Below, piece after piece: positions 14,921 to 23,138 of a stretch of DNA of 37,097 nt. A model generated the notes under the pieces. That model was not told where the DNA came from, ran no database searches, and worked only from the letters and a program-made list of their open reading frames with translations. The translations under genes were made by a program, and so were the position numbers. The stretch's first letter is position 1. Each line of letters opens with the position of its first letter. This DNA is from Flavobacterium sp. Its GTDB lineage: Bacteria > Bacteroidota > Bacteroidia > Flavobacteriales > Flavobacteriaceae. The stretch spans positions 1-37,097 of the forward strand of contig NZ_JAMWYY010000028.1 in NCBI RefSeq assembly GCF_024305175.1. The letters run 5' to 3'.

Positions 14921-16150
14921 ATGGCATTATCTATATCTAAAACACGATTAAACGGACTTGTAAAAGTAAGTGGCGCAAAGAACAGTTCGCTGCGTCTTCT
15001 TGCAGCCTCTTTGTTAACTGAAGAAACAGTGTTTCTTAACAATTTCCCTAATGGTCTGCTTGATGTAGAAATACACCTGAGGATGCTGGAAGCGTTAGGC
15101 AAAAATGTAACATCTGTTGCCGACACGGTTTCAATAAGTGTTGGCGATGAAAAAATAAAAACACAGCTTGTTTGGGACGAAAGGTCTATCCGCAACACGC
15201 TGTTAATACTTGGTGCACTTACCGCAAGATACGGTGAGGGGAAAGTGCCATTGCCGGGTGGCTGTAAGCTTGGTGAAAGAAAGTATGACCTGCACGTAAT
15301 GCTGCTTGAAAGGCTTGGCGCTGAAGTTTGGGAAGAGGGTGATTACCTTTGTGCAAAAGCTAAAACAGGCAGGCTTAAGGGTAACGAAATCCACTTGCCG
15401 CTTCGCAGCACAGGCGCTACAGAAAATACCATAATAGCCGCATCACTTGCCGAGGGTAAAACAGTTCTTTATAACCCGCACATAAGGCCTGAAATTATGG
15501 ATCTTATTAACATGCTTGGTAAAATGGGAGCCAAGATAAATGTTTATGGTCAAAAATGTATCGAGATAGAAGGTGTGGAGCAGCTAACAGGCGTTAAGCA
15601 TGCTGTTATACCTGATAATATGGAAGCGCTAACATGGGCAATAGGCTCTGTTATTACAAATGGCGAGGTTGAAATAGAAAACTTCCCGTATGAGCACCTT
15701 GAAGTACCTTTGGTATACCTAAGGGAAAGCGGTATGAAGTTCTACAGGGGCACCACAAGCCTTATTGTTAAAGGCGGGACACCATACCCTGTAGAGATAA
15801 GTACAGGCCCTTATCCGGGTATTAACTCTGATATGCAGCCGCTTTTTGCTGTTTACGGAGCGATGAGCAAAGGAGAAACAAAAATTGTTGATTTACGCTT
15901 CCCGGGCAGGTATGCTTATGCAGAAGAACTTAATAAACTGGGTGTAAACTCCCGTGTGGAGGGAGACATGCTTGTTATAGACGGTGGCAACCCTATTAAA
16001 GGCGGTACTGTAAGGGCTCTTGATTTAAGGGCGGGTATTGCTCTACTGCTTGCAGGAATGACATCTGATGAGCAGATAACAATTGAAGACGACTGGCAAA
16101 TATACAGGGGCTATGAAAACCTTGCCCAGAAATTGGAGAACTTAAAATAA
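14921..16150 (+). CDS. MurA-like UDP-sugar enolpyruvyltransferase (polysaccharide-locus paralog)
   Basis: The protein has 409 residues and is an EPT-fold enzyme. Visible active-site residues in MurA positions are Lys20-Asn21, Arg91, Cys115 in the loop GGCKLGER with Arg120, Asp304 (SDMQP), Asp368-Leu-Arg370 and Arg396 (YRGY). MurA transfers enolpyruvate from PEP to the 3-OH of UDP-GlcNAc. Several positions contacting substrate differ from E. coli MurA: RKYDLH for RPVDLH after the loop, PDNME for PDRIE, and GRYAYAEEL for NRFMHVPEL. The gene sits inside the polysaccharide operon with a MurB-like gene 1.4 kb on. I infer a specialised paralog that makes an enolpyruvyl (then lactyl) UDP-sugar. It could instead supply ordinary UDP-MurNAc. 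Confidence 0.85.
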   Translation: MALSISKTRLNGLVKVSGAKNSSLRLLAASLLTEETVFLNNFPNGLLDVEIHLRMLEALGKNVTSVADTVSISVGDEKIKTQLVWDERSIRNTLLILGALTARYGEGKVPLPGGCKLGERKYDLHVMLLERLGAEVWEEGDYLCAKAKTGRLKGNEIHLPLRSTGATENTIIAASLAEGKTVLYNPHIRPEIMDLINMLGKMGAKINVYGQKCIEIEGVEQLTGVKHAVIPDNMEALTWAIGSVITNGEVEIENFPYEHLEVPLVYLRESGMKFYRGTTSLIVKGGTPYPVEISTGPYPGINSDMQPLFAVYGAMSKGETKIVDLRFPGRYAYAEELNKLGVNSRVEGDMLVIDGGNPIKGGTVRALDLRAGIALLLAGMTSDEQITIEDDWQIYRGYENLAQKLENLK

Positions 16151-16157
16151 TTGTATT

Positions 16158-16670
16158 TTGGGACTCTTAGGCACTATAAATAAGGACTTAGAGCATTGCG
16201 GAGCTAAAAGCGTTCCGCGAAAAATGCTTACATTTTTGTTTAATGTATCCTTCAGGCTCACGCTTAATTACAGGCTGGGTTATTACCTTGCACGCAGGCG
16301 TAATATTATAAACAACATACTAATACTGTATCTCAAAAAAAGGCAGTTAACAAAGTATGCCTGTGATATTTCGTATGATGCGGTTATCGGTAAAAAGATA
16401 AGCTTTCCGCACCCAACAGGTATCGTTATAGGGGTTGGCTCTGTAGTAGAGGATAATGTAATGATATGGCAAAATGTTACCCTGGGTAGTAAAGGTGCAG
16501 TAGAAAAAGCCTATCCTCATATTAAAAAGAATGTAAAAATATACAGTGCCGCGCAAATAATAGGAGGCATTACCATTGGCGAAAATGCAAAGATAGGCGC
16601 TTTTAGCCTTGTGCTTAAAGACGTTCCAGATAACTCAACAGCTGTGGGTATCCCGGCAAAAACAATATAG
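16158..16670 (+). CDS. Serine acetyltransferase-like hexapeptide O-acetyltransferase
   Basis: The protein has 170 residues from a TTG start at 16158; the next in-frame ATG would remove 22 residues. The C-terminal half is a left-handed beta-helix of hexapeptide repeats with HPTGIVIG near residue 76 and ITIGENAKIGAFSLVLKDVP near the end. This is the CysE/WcaB-like pattern. It is shorter than housekeeping CysE and lies between murA-like and sulfotransferase genes, so O-acetylation of a sugar is more likely than cysteine synthesis. The acceptor is not identifiable. Confidence 0.8.
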   Translation: MGLLGTINKDLEHCGAKSVPRKMLTFLFNVSFRLTLNYRLGYYLARRRNIINNILILYLKKRQLTKYACDISYDAVIGKKISFPHPTGIVIGVGSVVEDNVMIWQNVTLGSKGAVEKAYPHIKKNVKIYSAAQIIGGITIGENAKIGAFSLVLKDVPDNSTAVGIPAKTI

Positions 16671-16674
16671 TATT

Positions 16675-17535
16675 ATGGTACCAGATTTTATATTAGGAGG
16701 CGCTATGAAGAGCGGCACTACCTTTCTTCATAATCTTTTAGAAAACCATCCGCAGGTTAAGATCATAGACCGGAATATGGATCATGCTTATTTTGATGAT
16801 GACCGTATCTACCCCCGTGGTAAAGAGTGGTACATGAGCCTGTTTAACGGTGTTATGAAAGACAAGGAGCAGGGCAAAATTATTGGGCAAACATCTGCCG
16901 ACTGTAATTTTAATCCCGGTAGTGTTAAACGCATATTAGAGCACAATCCTGATACTAAACTTATTTTTGTACTAAGGCATCCGATAGACCGTTCTTATTC
17001 GCTTTACTGGCACCAGTACAGCATGGGGCGCGAGTACAGGAAATTTGAAGATGCCATTAAAATGGAGCCTAAACTCATAAAAAAATCATACCACCATTTT
17101 AAGCATTACTCATATCTAGAGCGCAGCAGATACCACCAGCAGTTTGAAGAAATTACAAAGCTGATGCCGTTGCAAAACCTTCTTATACTTGATTTTGATT
17201 CGCTTGTAAAAAACACCCTGCCATCAATAAATATAGTTTTAGAATTTTTAGGTGCTGATAAAGTTAACGACCTTAAAGAGCTTAATTATGAGGTTTTAAG
17301 GCGCAATCCTGCCAAAATACCTACAAACCATACAGTAGTCCTTATTTCTGCTGCATTGCATAAGCTTGGGCTTATACGTGTTTCCAGGCGGATACTTAAC
17401 ATGTTCAGGAAAGAAATGAGGCCGCCAAAAATTGATGATGATATGCAGGCTAAGCTTGAGCAGGAACTGAAAAATGATATTGCTTTTTTTGATAAAGTAA
17501 AAAAGGATTTTCACGCAAAAATTAATCAAAACTAA
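16675..17535 (+). CDS. PAPS-dependent sulfotransferase
   Basis: The protein has 286 residues from the ATG at 16675, four bases after the previous stop. The 5'-phosphosulfate-binding loop is MKSGTTFLHN (11-20) and the 3'-phosphate-binding motif is RHPIDRSYSLYWHQ (101-114). Both are typical of carbohydrate sulfotransferases (Sulfotransfer_1 family). No signal peptide or membrane segment is apparent, so it should act in the cytoplasm on nucleotide- or lipid-linked sugars before flipping. PAPS would come from CysC/CysD/CysN and the by-product PAP would be removed by CysQ in the same operon. The acceptor sugar is unknown. Confidence 0.92.
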   Translation: MVPDFILGGAMKSGTTFLHNLLENHPQVKIIDRNMDHAYFDDDRIYPRGKEWYMSLFNGVMKDKEQGKIIGQTSADCNFNPGSVKRILEHNPDTKLIFVLRHPIDRSYSLYWHQYSMGREYRKFEDAIKMEPKLIKKSYHHFKHYSYLERSRYHQQFEEITKLMPLQNLLILDFDSLVKNTLPSINIVLEFLGADKVNDLKELNYEVLRRNPAKIPTNHTVVLISAALHKLGLIRVSRRILNMFRKEMRPPKIDDDMQAKLEQELKNDIAFFDKVKKDFHAKINQN

Positions 17536-17549
17536 AAATAACCACTATC

Positions 17550-18407
17550 GTGAGGACAGAACACAATTTTGATCTTACCAATTATAACAGCTATCGCATT
17601 AAGGCTAAATGCCGTACTGCCTATTTTCCTGAAAACGAAGATGATTTTATTGAGATTTTTAAGAATGGAGAGGAGGGTAAAATTATTATAGGCGGTGGCT
17701 ACAATATTATACTGGCAAGTGATTATTATGAGCAGGATTTTATAATTGTAGGTGAAACTTACTCATCTGTACTTCTTGAAGAGCCGGGGGTTATTACCTG
17801 CGAGGCCGGAGCAAGTACATTGCAGTTAAGCGAATTTGCATTGGAAAAGTCGTTAAGCGGTGCCGAAATATTTTTTGATATACCAAGTTCTATCGGAGGG
17901 GCTGTTGTAATGAATGCAGGAGCCAGCGGCGAAGAGATTAAAGACATACTTTTAAAGGTAAGATATCTTGACTTAAAAGATATGACCGTTAAAGAAATAC
18001 TGAAAGATGATATTGGCTACCAGTACAGGAACAGTATATTTCAGAAAGAAGGCGGCAAAATAGTGCTAAAGGCATGGCTTGGGCTACAACCGGGCAATGC
18101 GGAAGAAATTAAAAATAAAATGGAAACCGTAAAGGAAGCAAGATGGGCAAAGCAACCCAAAGAGTTTCCTAACGCGGGCAGTGTATTTAAAAGGCCACCC
18201 GGGCATTATGTAGGGCCTATGATAGATGAACTACAGCTTAAAGGCTACAGGGTTGGCGGAGCAGAGGTATCTAAAAAACATGGTGGTTTTATAGTTAATG
18301 TAGATAACGCTACCGGACAGGATATTATTGGCATTATAAAGCACGTGCAGCAAAAAGTAAAAGAGCGTTTTAACGTTGACCTTGAAATAGAGCAACGAAT
18401 AATATAA
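17550..18407 (+). CDS. MurB-like UDP-enolpyruvyl-sugar reductase (polysaccharide-locus paralog)
   Basis: The protein has 285 residues from a GTG start. It has the FAD-binding fold of MurB: IIIGGGYNIIL (46-55), DIPSSIGGAVVMNAGASGEE (110-129), catalytic Arg160 (YRNSIF), Ser211 (NAGSVFKRP), KKHGGFIVN (242-250) and a C-terminal Glu281 in LEIEQRII. MurB reduces the enolpyruvyl ether to a D-lactyl ether with NADPH. The length matches the short type II class. Departures from the usual motif (IPSS for IPGT/IPGS, NAGASGEE for NAGAYGGE) suggest specialisation. It is separated from the MurA-like gene by the acetyltransferase and sulfotransferase genes. Confidence 0.87.
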   Translation: MRTEHNFDLTNYNSYRIKAKCRTAYFPENEDDFIEIFKNGEEGKIIIGGGYNIILASDYYEQDFIIVGETYSSVLLEEPGVITCEAGASTLQLSEFALEKSLSGAEIFFDIPSSIGGAVVMNAGASGEEIKDILLKVRYLDLKDMTVKEILKDDIGYQYRNSIFQKEGGKIVLKAWLGLQPGNAEEIKNKMETVKEARWAKQPKEFPNAGSVFKRPPGHYVGPMIDELQLKGYRVGGAEVSKKHGGFIVNVDNATGQDIIGIIKHVQQKVKERFNVDLEIEQRII

Positions 18408-18411
18408 TAAT

Positions 18412-19572
18412 ATGAATATACTTTTTTTAGCATCTAATGACGGAGGTAATGGTGTTGGGGGGCATTATAACTCACTTAACCAGGTTTGCAATGAAGTTGC
18501 GAAAGAGCATACTACCAAAGTTTTAACTTTTGGCAGTGCTACCAGTCCTGTTTTAGCACAGAACAAGCACTTTGGCGGGCACATAACAGCAGCTAAATCA
18601 TTATCCGGTTTGCTTAAAGTTAAAAGTGAGCTAAAAAAAGTAGCAGATGAGTTTAATCCTGATATAATCCATTGTTTTGACTCGCAGTCGCTAAACAGGA
18701 TTTTGCTGGTTCCGTCTTTGTTTAATGTACCAATAGTGCTTAACAAATGCGGAGGTAAAAATCCTTTAAAGTCTAATTATCAGCATGCTGACAGTATAGT
18801 TGTTTTCAGCCCTGAAAATCAGGACTGGTTCACTAAAAACCCTAATTATAATAAAGAAGATATCTTTTTAATACCTAACAGGGTTCAAAAACTTGAATTC
18901 ATAGATAATGCATTAAGAAAGGAGCAAAAAAAGCACGATAAAATTACCTTTGTACGCATCAGCAGGCTTGGCGGCGCTTATGAGAAGACACTTCTGGATA
19001 CTTTTAACCTGGTTGCAAAGCTTTCAGAGAAATATCCTGTTGAATTAGTTGTTATTGGCAGGATTCAGGATAAAGAAAGGTTTGAAAAGCTGGTAAAGGC
19101 TGGAGAGGAGAAAAATGTGCCGGTAACCTATATAACTGATGAAAGGGCTGTTAAAGGTTCAGACTTTTTGTACCTTGCTGATTTTGTTGTAGGTACAGGG
19201 CGCAGCTTTATGGAGGCAACATCATTGGGCATACCATCGCTCACACCCGTTCAGAATGCAGATTACCCTATGCTGGTAAACAACAATAACTTTCAGAATT
19301 ATTTAAATACCAATTTTTCTGAACGTAACATGGCAGACGATTATTCATTGTCTAATAATATCAGTAATATAGAAGAACTTATAGAAAGTAAGGAAAAGTA
19401 TGCGCAGGCACAGAGTGAAACCCTTACTATATTTAAAGATTTTTTTGGAACAGAATCTATCCTGCCAAAATATAACGCGGTTTATAAGTATGCTACGCAA
19501 AACAGGAAGCCGCGTATAAGTTTAATTACCAAAAATTTACAATATATATTTAAATTTATATTGGGTAAATAA
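18412..19572 (+). CDS. Glycosyltransferase, GT4-like
   Basis: The protein has 386 residues with a GT-B fold. The N-terminal half begins MNILFLASNDGGNGVGGHYNSLNQ, a glycine-rich acceptor-side loop. IIHCFDSQSLNR and FVRISRLGGAYEKT mark the domain junction. The C-terminal motif TGRSFMEATSLGIPSLTP stands where GT4 enzymes have E-x7-E, but its first acidic residue is not conserved in an obvious way. It should add one sugar to the undecaprenyl-linked repeat unit. Donor and linkage are not readable. Confidence 0.8.
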   Translation: MNILFLASNDGGNGVGGHYNSLNQVCNEVAKEHTTKVLTFGSATSPVLAQNKHFGGHITAAKSLSGLLKVKSELKKVADEFNPDIIHCFDSQSLNRILLVPSLFNVPIVLNKCGGKNPLKSNYQHADSIVVFSPENQDWFTKNPNYNKEDIFLIPNRVQKLEFIDNALRKEQKKHDKITFVRISRLGGAYEKTLLDTFNLVAKLSEKYPVELVVIGRIQDKERFEKLVKAGEEKNVPVTYITDERAVKGSDFLYLADFVVGTGRSFMEATSLGIPSLTPVQNADYPMLVNNNNFQNYLNTNFSERNMADDYSLSNNISNIEELIESKEKYAQAQSETLTIFKDFFGTESILPKYNAVYKYATQNRKPRISLITKNLQYIFKFILGK

Positions 19573-19583
19573 AAGTTTAAGGA

Positions 19584-20879
19584 TTGATACAGGAAAGACA
19601 GGCAAAAGGATTATCAATAATCCTGTTATTTTTTTCACCGCTTATAGGCCTTTTTTCGGGCCTTAAGTACTTGTCATGGGATAACAAGAAGGTCCTTATT
19701 GTGTTGTTCTTTATAATTTACGGTTCATTAATGCAGTATGGTGAAGAAGCCGATGCTGCTGTTTATATGGAGATGCTCGATTTATATGAAGGCATGTCGT
19801 TATCAACCTTTTTACTCTGGTTAAAGCACATAATCGAATTAGACCCGCTCGCGGGTTCTCCAAATGACGTATACGTACATTTTCTTTCATTTATAATAAG
19901 CAGTATATTAGGTGTAAAGTTTTTATTTTTTCCGGTAGTTGCAGGTATATACGGCTATTTTTATGCTAATGCACTTTCTAAAATACTTGTTTGGGACAAG
20001 AATAAAAAAATTGCTCTTTCAGTACTGTTTATAATACTACTGTTTATAATACACAGAAGTGTTACCAGTTTCCAGACTGTTCGTACATGGACGGGTATGT
20101 GGATAATGTTTAACGGCGTTTTGGGCTATGCACAAACTAAAGAACGAAAATATATATTACTGATACTTGCTACACCGCTTATACACTTTGCCTATTTTAT
20201 AATTGCGTTGCCTGTTTTGCTGTCCCTTTTTGCAAAGCGCATCCCTACAATATTTATGATAGGTCTGTACTTTTCTTCTTTCTTTATAACATTGAGTGGC
20301 AGTATAACCGAAAAACTGGCAGGGGAAAGTTCTCTGGCAGATAAAAAAATCCATTCTTATTACAGGCAAAACCAGTATGGTGAGGCTATAGACCCAATTA
20401 TGGAGAGAAGGGAAAAAGAAAGCTCTGTATGGTATACCAGGTATGGTAAAACAGATGCTGTATATTATGGTGGGCATGCCTTTGCGCTTTTTATAATTAT
20501 AGGTGGCTTTTTCAGGTCTAAAATGACAAATGCCGAAGCTGTTATTTTTACTGCGGGCCTCTTCCTGGCTACGTTTGCCAATTTTGCATCGTTCTCTTAT
20601 GCTTTTTATAGCCGTACAATGGGTAATGCAGTAATATATATTTTAGCGGCAGCCTGCATGATGGCAATAAGGGGCGGGTATGATTATAGTAAACTCAACC
20701 CCCGATTTATAAACCTGTTAAAGTGGATTTGCATATTAATATTTGTTCCTAAGATTGTATATTTTATTGCAGACTTTTTAATACGCACAAGCATATTTGT
20801 TCTCGGCTTACCGTTTATAGGCTGGTTTGCCGATTCATTAAATGTATCAATACGGGAGTTTATAGGGCAATTTCTTTAA
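19584..20879 (+). CDS. EpsG/Wzy-like polysaccharide polymerase
   Basis: The protein has 431 residues from a TTG start; there is no ATG until about residue 50. About 10-12 hydrophobic segments are visible, with a periplasmic-type loop containing SLADKKIHSYYRQNQYGEAI and MERREKESSVWYTRYGKTDA. The N-terminal YLSWDNKKVLIVLFF and EADAAVYMEM resemble the EpsG family of polymerases, which have low sequence conservation. In the Wzx/Wzy pathway it would link repeat units at the periplasmic face. It is the only gene in the operon with the profile of a polymerase. Confidence 0.8.
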   Translation: MIQERQAKGLSIILLFFSPLIGLFSGLKYLSWDNKKVLIVLFFIIYGSLMQYGEEADAAVYMEMLDLYEGMSLSTFLLWLKHIIELDPLAGSPNDVYVHFLSFIISSILGVKFLFFPVVAGIYGYFYANALSKILVWDKNKKIALSVLFIILLFIIHRSVTSFQTVRTWTGMWIMFNGVLGYAQTKERKYILLILATPLIHFAYFIIALPVLLSLFAKRIPTIFMIGLYFSSFFITLSGSITEKLAGESSLADKKIHSYYRQNQYGEAIDPIMERREKESSVWYTRYGKTDAVYYGGHAFALFIIIGGFFRSKMTNAEAVIFTAGLFLATFANFASFSYAFYSRTMGNAVIYILAAACMMAIRGGYDYSKLNPRFINLLKWICILIFVPKIVYFIADFLIRTSIFVLGLPFIGWFADSLNVSIREFIGQFL

Positions 20880-20889
20880 ATCAATTTTC

Positions 20890-21999
20890 ATGGCAGTTTC
20901 TACAATTATTAAAAATCTTTCAAATATACCGGGCTGGTCCGGCAAACGCAAAATAGTAATTTTTGAGAGTGATGACTGGGGAAGTGTGCGTATGCCTTCG
21001 GCAGAAGCATACCAATCACTTAAAGCTGCCGGCTTAAATATAGAAGAAGGTGCAGGTGGCAGGTACAATAAATATGATACCCTTGCCTCTGCTGAAGACT
21101 TATCAATGCTCTATGAAGTATTAACTTCTGTAAAAGACAAGAATAATTCGGGCGCAAAAATAACAGCGGTAAGCCTCACTTCTAATCCTGATTTTGAAAA
21201 GATAAAGGCATCGGGCTATAAGGAATATTTCTATGAGCCTTTTACCACTACATTAGAAAAATATAATAAACACGGTGCTTTTAAGCTTTGGCAGGAAGGC
21301 TACAATGCAGGCATATTTGTACCAGAATTCCACGGGCGTGAGCACCTTAATGTTGCAGCATGGCTTAGGGCTTTGCAGCAGGATGATAAAGAAGCGCTGC
21401 TGGCATTTGACCAGGGTGTATGGGGATATAAGCGAAAGCACGGAAAAATTGGCTTTCAGGCTGCATTTGACCTTGAATTTGCCAATGATATTGAGTTACA
21501 AAAGTCAATTGTAAGTGACGGGCTGGACCAGTTCGAGAAAATACATGGCCGCAGGGCAAGCTTTTTTGTACCGCCAAACGGTCCTTTTAATAATGCTCTT
21601 GAGCCTGTTGCAGCGTCTAAAGGCATACAGTTCATGTCAACTTCAAAAATCCAGAAAGAAGTACTCGGAGAAGGTAAAACAAGGAAGAACTTCAGGTATC
21701 TGGGCAAAAAAAATAAATACGGACAAATCTATATAACCAGGAATGCCTTTTTTGAACCTTCAGGTTCCAGGAAAAATGAGATAGATACATGCCTTGCAGA
21801 AATTGAGCTTGCTTTTAAATGGAAAAAGCCTGCCATTATAAGCTCACACAGGGTTAACTTTATAGGCGGGCTGGATACTGCCAACCGCGATAACAGCCTT
21901 AAGCAGCTTAAGCAGCTACTGGATAACATAGTTAAAAAATGGCCTGATGTAGAATTTATGACATCTACCGAATTGGGTTTAACTATCAGCGGAAAATAA
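20890..21999 (+). CDS. NodB-like putative polysaccharide deacetylase, copy 1
   Basis: The protein has 369 residues and no signal peptide. ESDDWGS (26-32) could be the catalytic/metal Asp motif, FHGREHLN (147-154) an H-x3-H metal site, and SSHR (318-321) a late His motif. The order D, HxxxH, H recalls the NodB/polysaccharide deacetylase fold, but the spacing is much longer than in classic NodB proteins, so the assignment is tentative. A function in removing an acyl group or otherwise modifying a sugar intermediate in the cytoplasm is inferred. It is followed by a paralog whose ATG overlaps its TAA by one base. Confidence 0.65.
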   Translation: MAVSTIIKNLSNIPGWSGKRKIVIFESDDWGSVRMPSAEAYQSLKAAGLNIEEGAGGRYNKYDTLASAEDLSMLYEVLTSVKDKNNSGAKITAVSLTSNPDFEKIKASGYKEYFYEPFTTTLEKYNKHGAFKLWQEGYNAGIFVPEFHGREHLNVAAWLRALQQDDKEALLAFDQGVWGYKRKHGKIGFQAAFDLEFANDIELQKSIVSDGLDQFEKIHGRRASFFVPPNGPFNNALEPVAASKGIQFMSTSKIQKEVLGEGKTRKNFRYLGKKNKYGQIYITRNAFFEPSGSRKNEIDTCLAEIELAFKWKKPAIISSHRVNFIGGLDTANRDNSLKQLKQLLDNIVKKWPDVEFMTSTELGLTISGK

Positions 22000-23138
22000 T
22001 GATACAGGGTATAAAATCATACATAGGTCAAAAACTGGTAAACCTTCAGGGGTGGAAAACCAGCCGGAGGATTATTGTTATAGAGAGCGATGACTGGGGT
22101 GGTATTTCTATGCCGTCTAAAGATGTTTATAACACATTGCTTAAAAGCGGTATTGGTGTAGATAAAAACCCTTATGCAAAATATGATTCTCTTGCTAGTG
22201 CAAGCGATTTAGAAATCCTTTTTGAAACCCTTTCAAAATATAAAGACAAGTATGGTAATACTCCCGTAATAACAGCCAATACAAATGTGGCTAACCCTGA
22301 TTTTGAGAAAATAAAGCAATCAGGATTTGAGGAGTATATTTATGAACCATTTACAAAAACCCTTGAAAGATATCCTGAGCATAGCAATGCTTTTGCTTTA
22401 TGGCAGCAGGGTATGGCGCAGAAAGTTTTTGTACCGCAGTTTCACGGGCGTGAGCACCTTAACCCTTTGCTGTGGCTTAATGAACTGAAAGAAGGTAAAA
22501 ACCCAAAGCTGCAACTGGCTTTTAATTTAGGCTGTTTTAACCTCTCTAAAGATGGCTTTCTGCAAAAATCAAAAATATACAATACCGCTTTTTATCCGTA
22601 TAACGAAGAGCAGAGGGCAGCCATGTTTAAAGCAATACCCGACGGGCTGAACTTGTTTGAAGAGCAGATTGGTTACAGGGCAGAATCTTTTATCGCTACC
22701 GGATATTTCTGGAACAGTGAAATAGAAAAACTGCTTAGTGAAAACGGAATTACCTCATTACAGGGATTACCGATACAAAAAGAACCAAAAATTGCGCAAA
22801 AGCACGGCAAAAAACTTAACTATACAGGCAAGTATAACAAATATGGACAGCTTTACCTGGTAAGGAATGCTTTTTTTGAACCATCACTCTATCCGGGTAC
22901 TGATAATGTAGCAGATTGCCTTAAAAGGATTCAGACAGCATTTGATAATAAAAAACCGGCTATACTTTCTTCGCACAGGCTAAACTTCATTGGGTATATA
23001 GATGAGGCAAACCGCACACGTAATATAGCTTTACTTAATGAATTGCTTGCCGGTATTGTAAAAAAATGGCCTGATGCAGAGTTTATGTCGTCTAACCAGC
23101 TTGCTCAAATTATAAATGCAAAGAAAAATGGCAGATAA
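21999..23138 (+). CDS. NodB-like putative polysaccharide deacetylase, copy 2
   Basis: The protein has 379 residues and is a clear paralog of the preceding gene along its whole length. It keeps ESDDWG (29-34), NPDFEKIK (99-106), YEPF, FHGREHLN (148-155), RNAFFEPS and SSHR (324-327). The region between the HGREH and FFEPS motifs has diverged most, which could change substrate choice. Like copy 1 it lacks a signal peptide, unusual for deacetylases that act on exported polymer. Function as a deacetylase is tentative. Its 3' end overlaps the start of the next glycosyltransferase. Confidence 0.65.
   Translation: MIQGIKSYIGQKLVNLQGWKTSRRIIVIESDDWGGISMPSKDVYNTLLKSGIGVDKNPYAKYDSLASASDLEILFETLSKYKDKYGNTPVITANTNVANPDFEKIKQSGFEEYIYEPFTKTLERYPEHSNAFALWQQGMAQKVFVPQFHGREHLNPLLWLNELKEGKNPKLQLAFNLGCFNLSKDGFLQKSKIYNTAFYPYNEEQRAAMFKAIPDGLNLFEEQIGYRAESFIATGYFWNSEIEKLLSENGITSLQGLPIQKEPKIAQKHGKKLNYTGKYNKYGQLYLVRNAFFEPSLYPGTDNVADCLKRIQTAFDNKKPAILSSHRLNFIGYIDEANRTRNIALLNELLAGIVKKWPDAEFMSSNQLAQIINAKKNGR

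Noticed and set aside
16158..16670. Assignment as housekeeping serine acetyltransferase for cysteine synthesis, linked to the cys genes
   Set aside because: It is short, lies between murA-like and sulfotransferase genes, and no cysteine synthase is present; sugar O-acetylation is more likely.
14921..18407. Treating the MurA- and MurB-like genes as the ordinary peptidoglycan genes
   Set aside because: No other mur, fts or dcw-cluster gene is nearby and both sit inside a polysaccharide operon with altered substrate-side motifs. It cannot be excluded without the rest of the genome.
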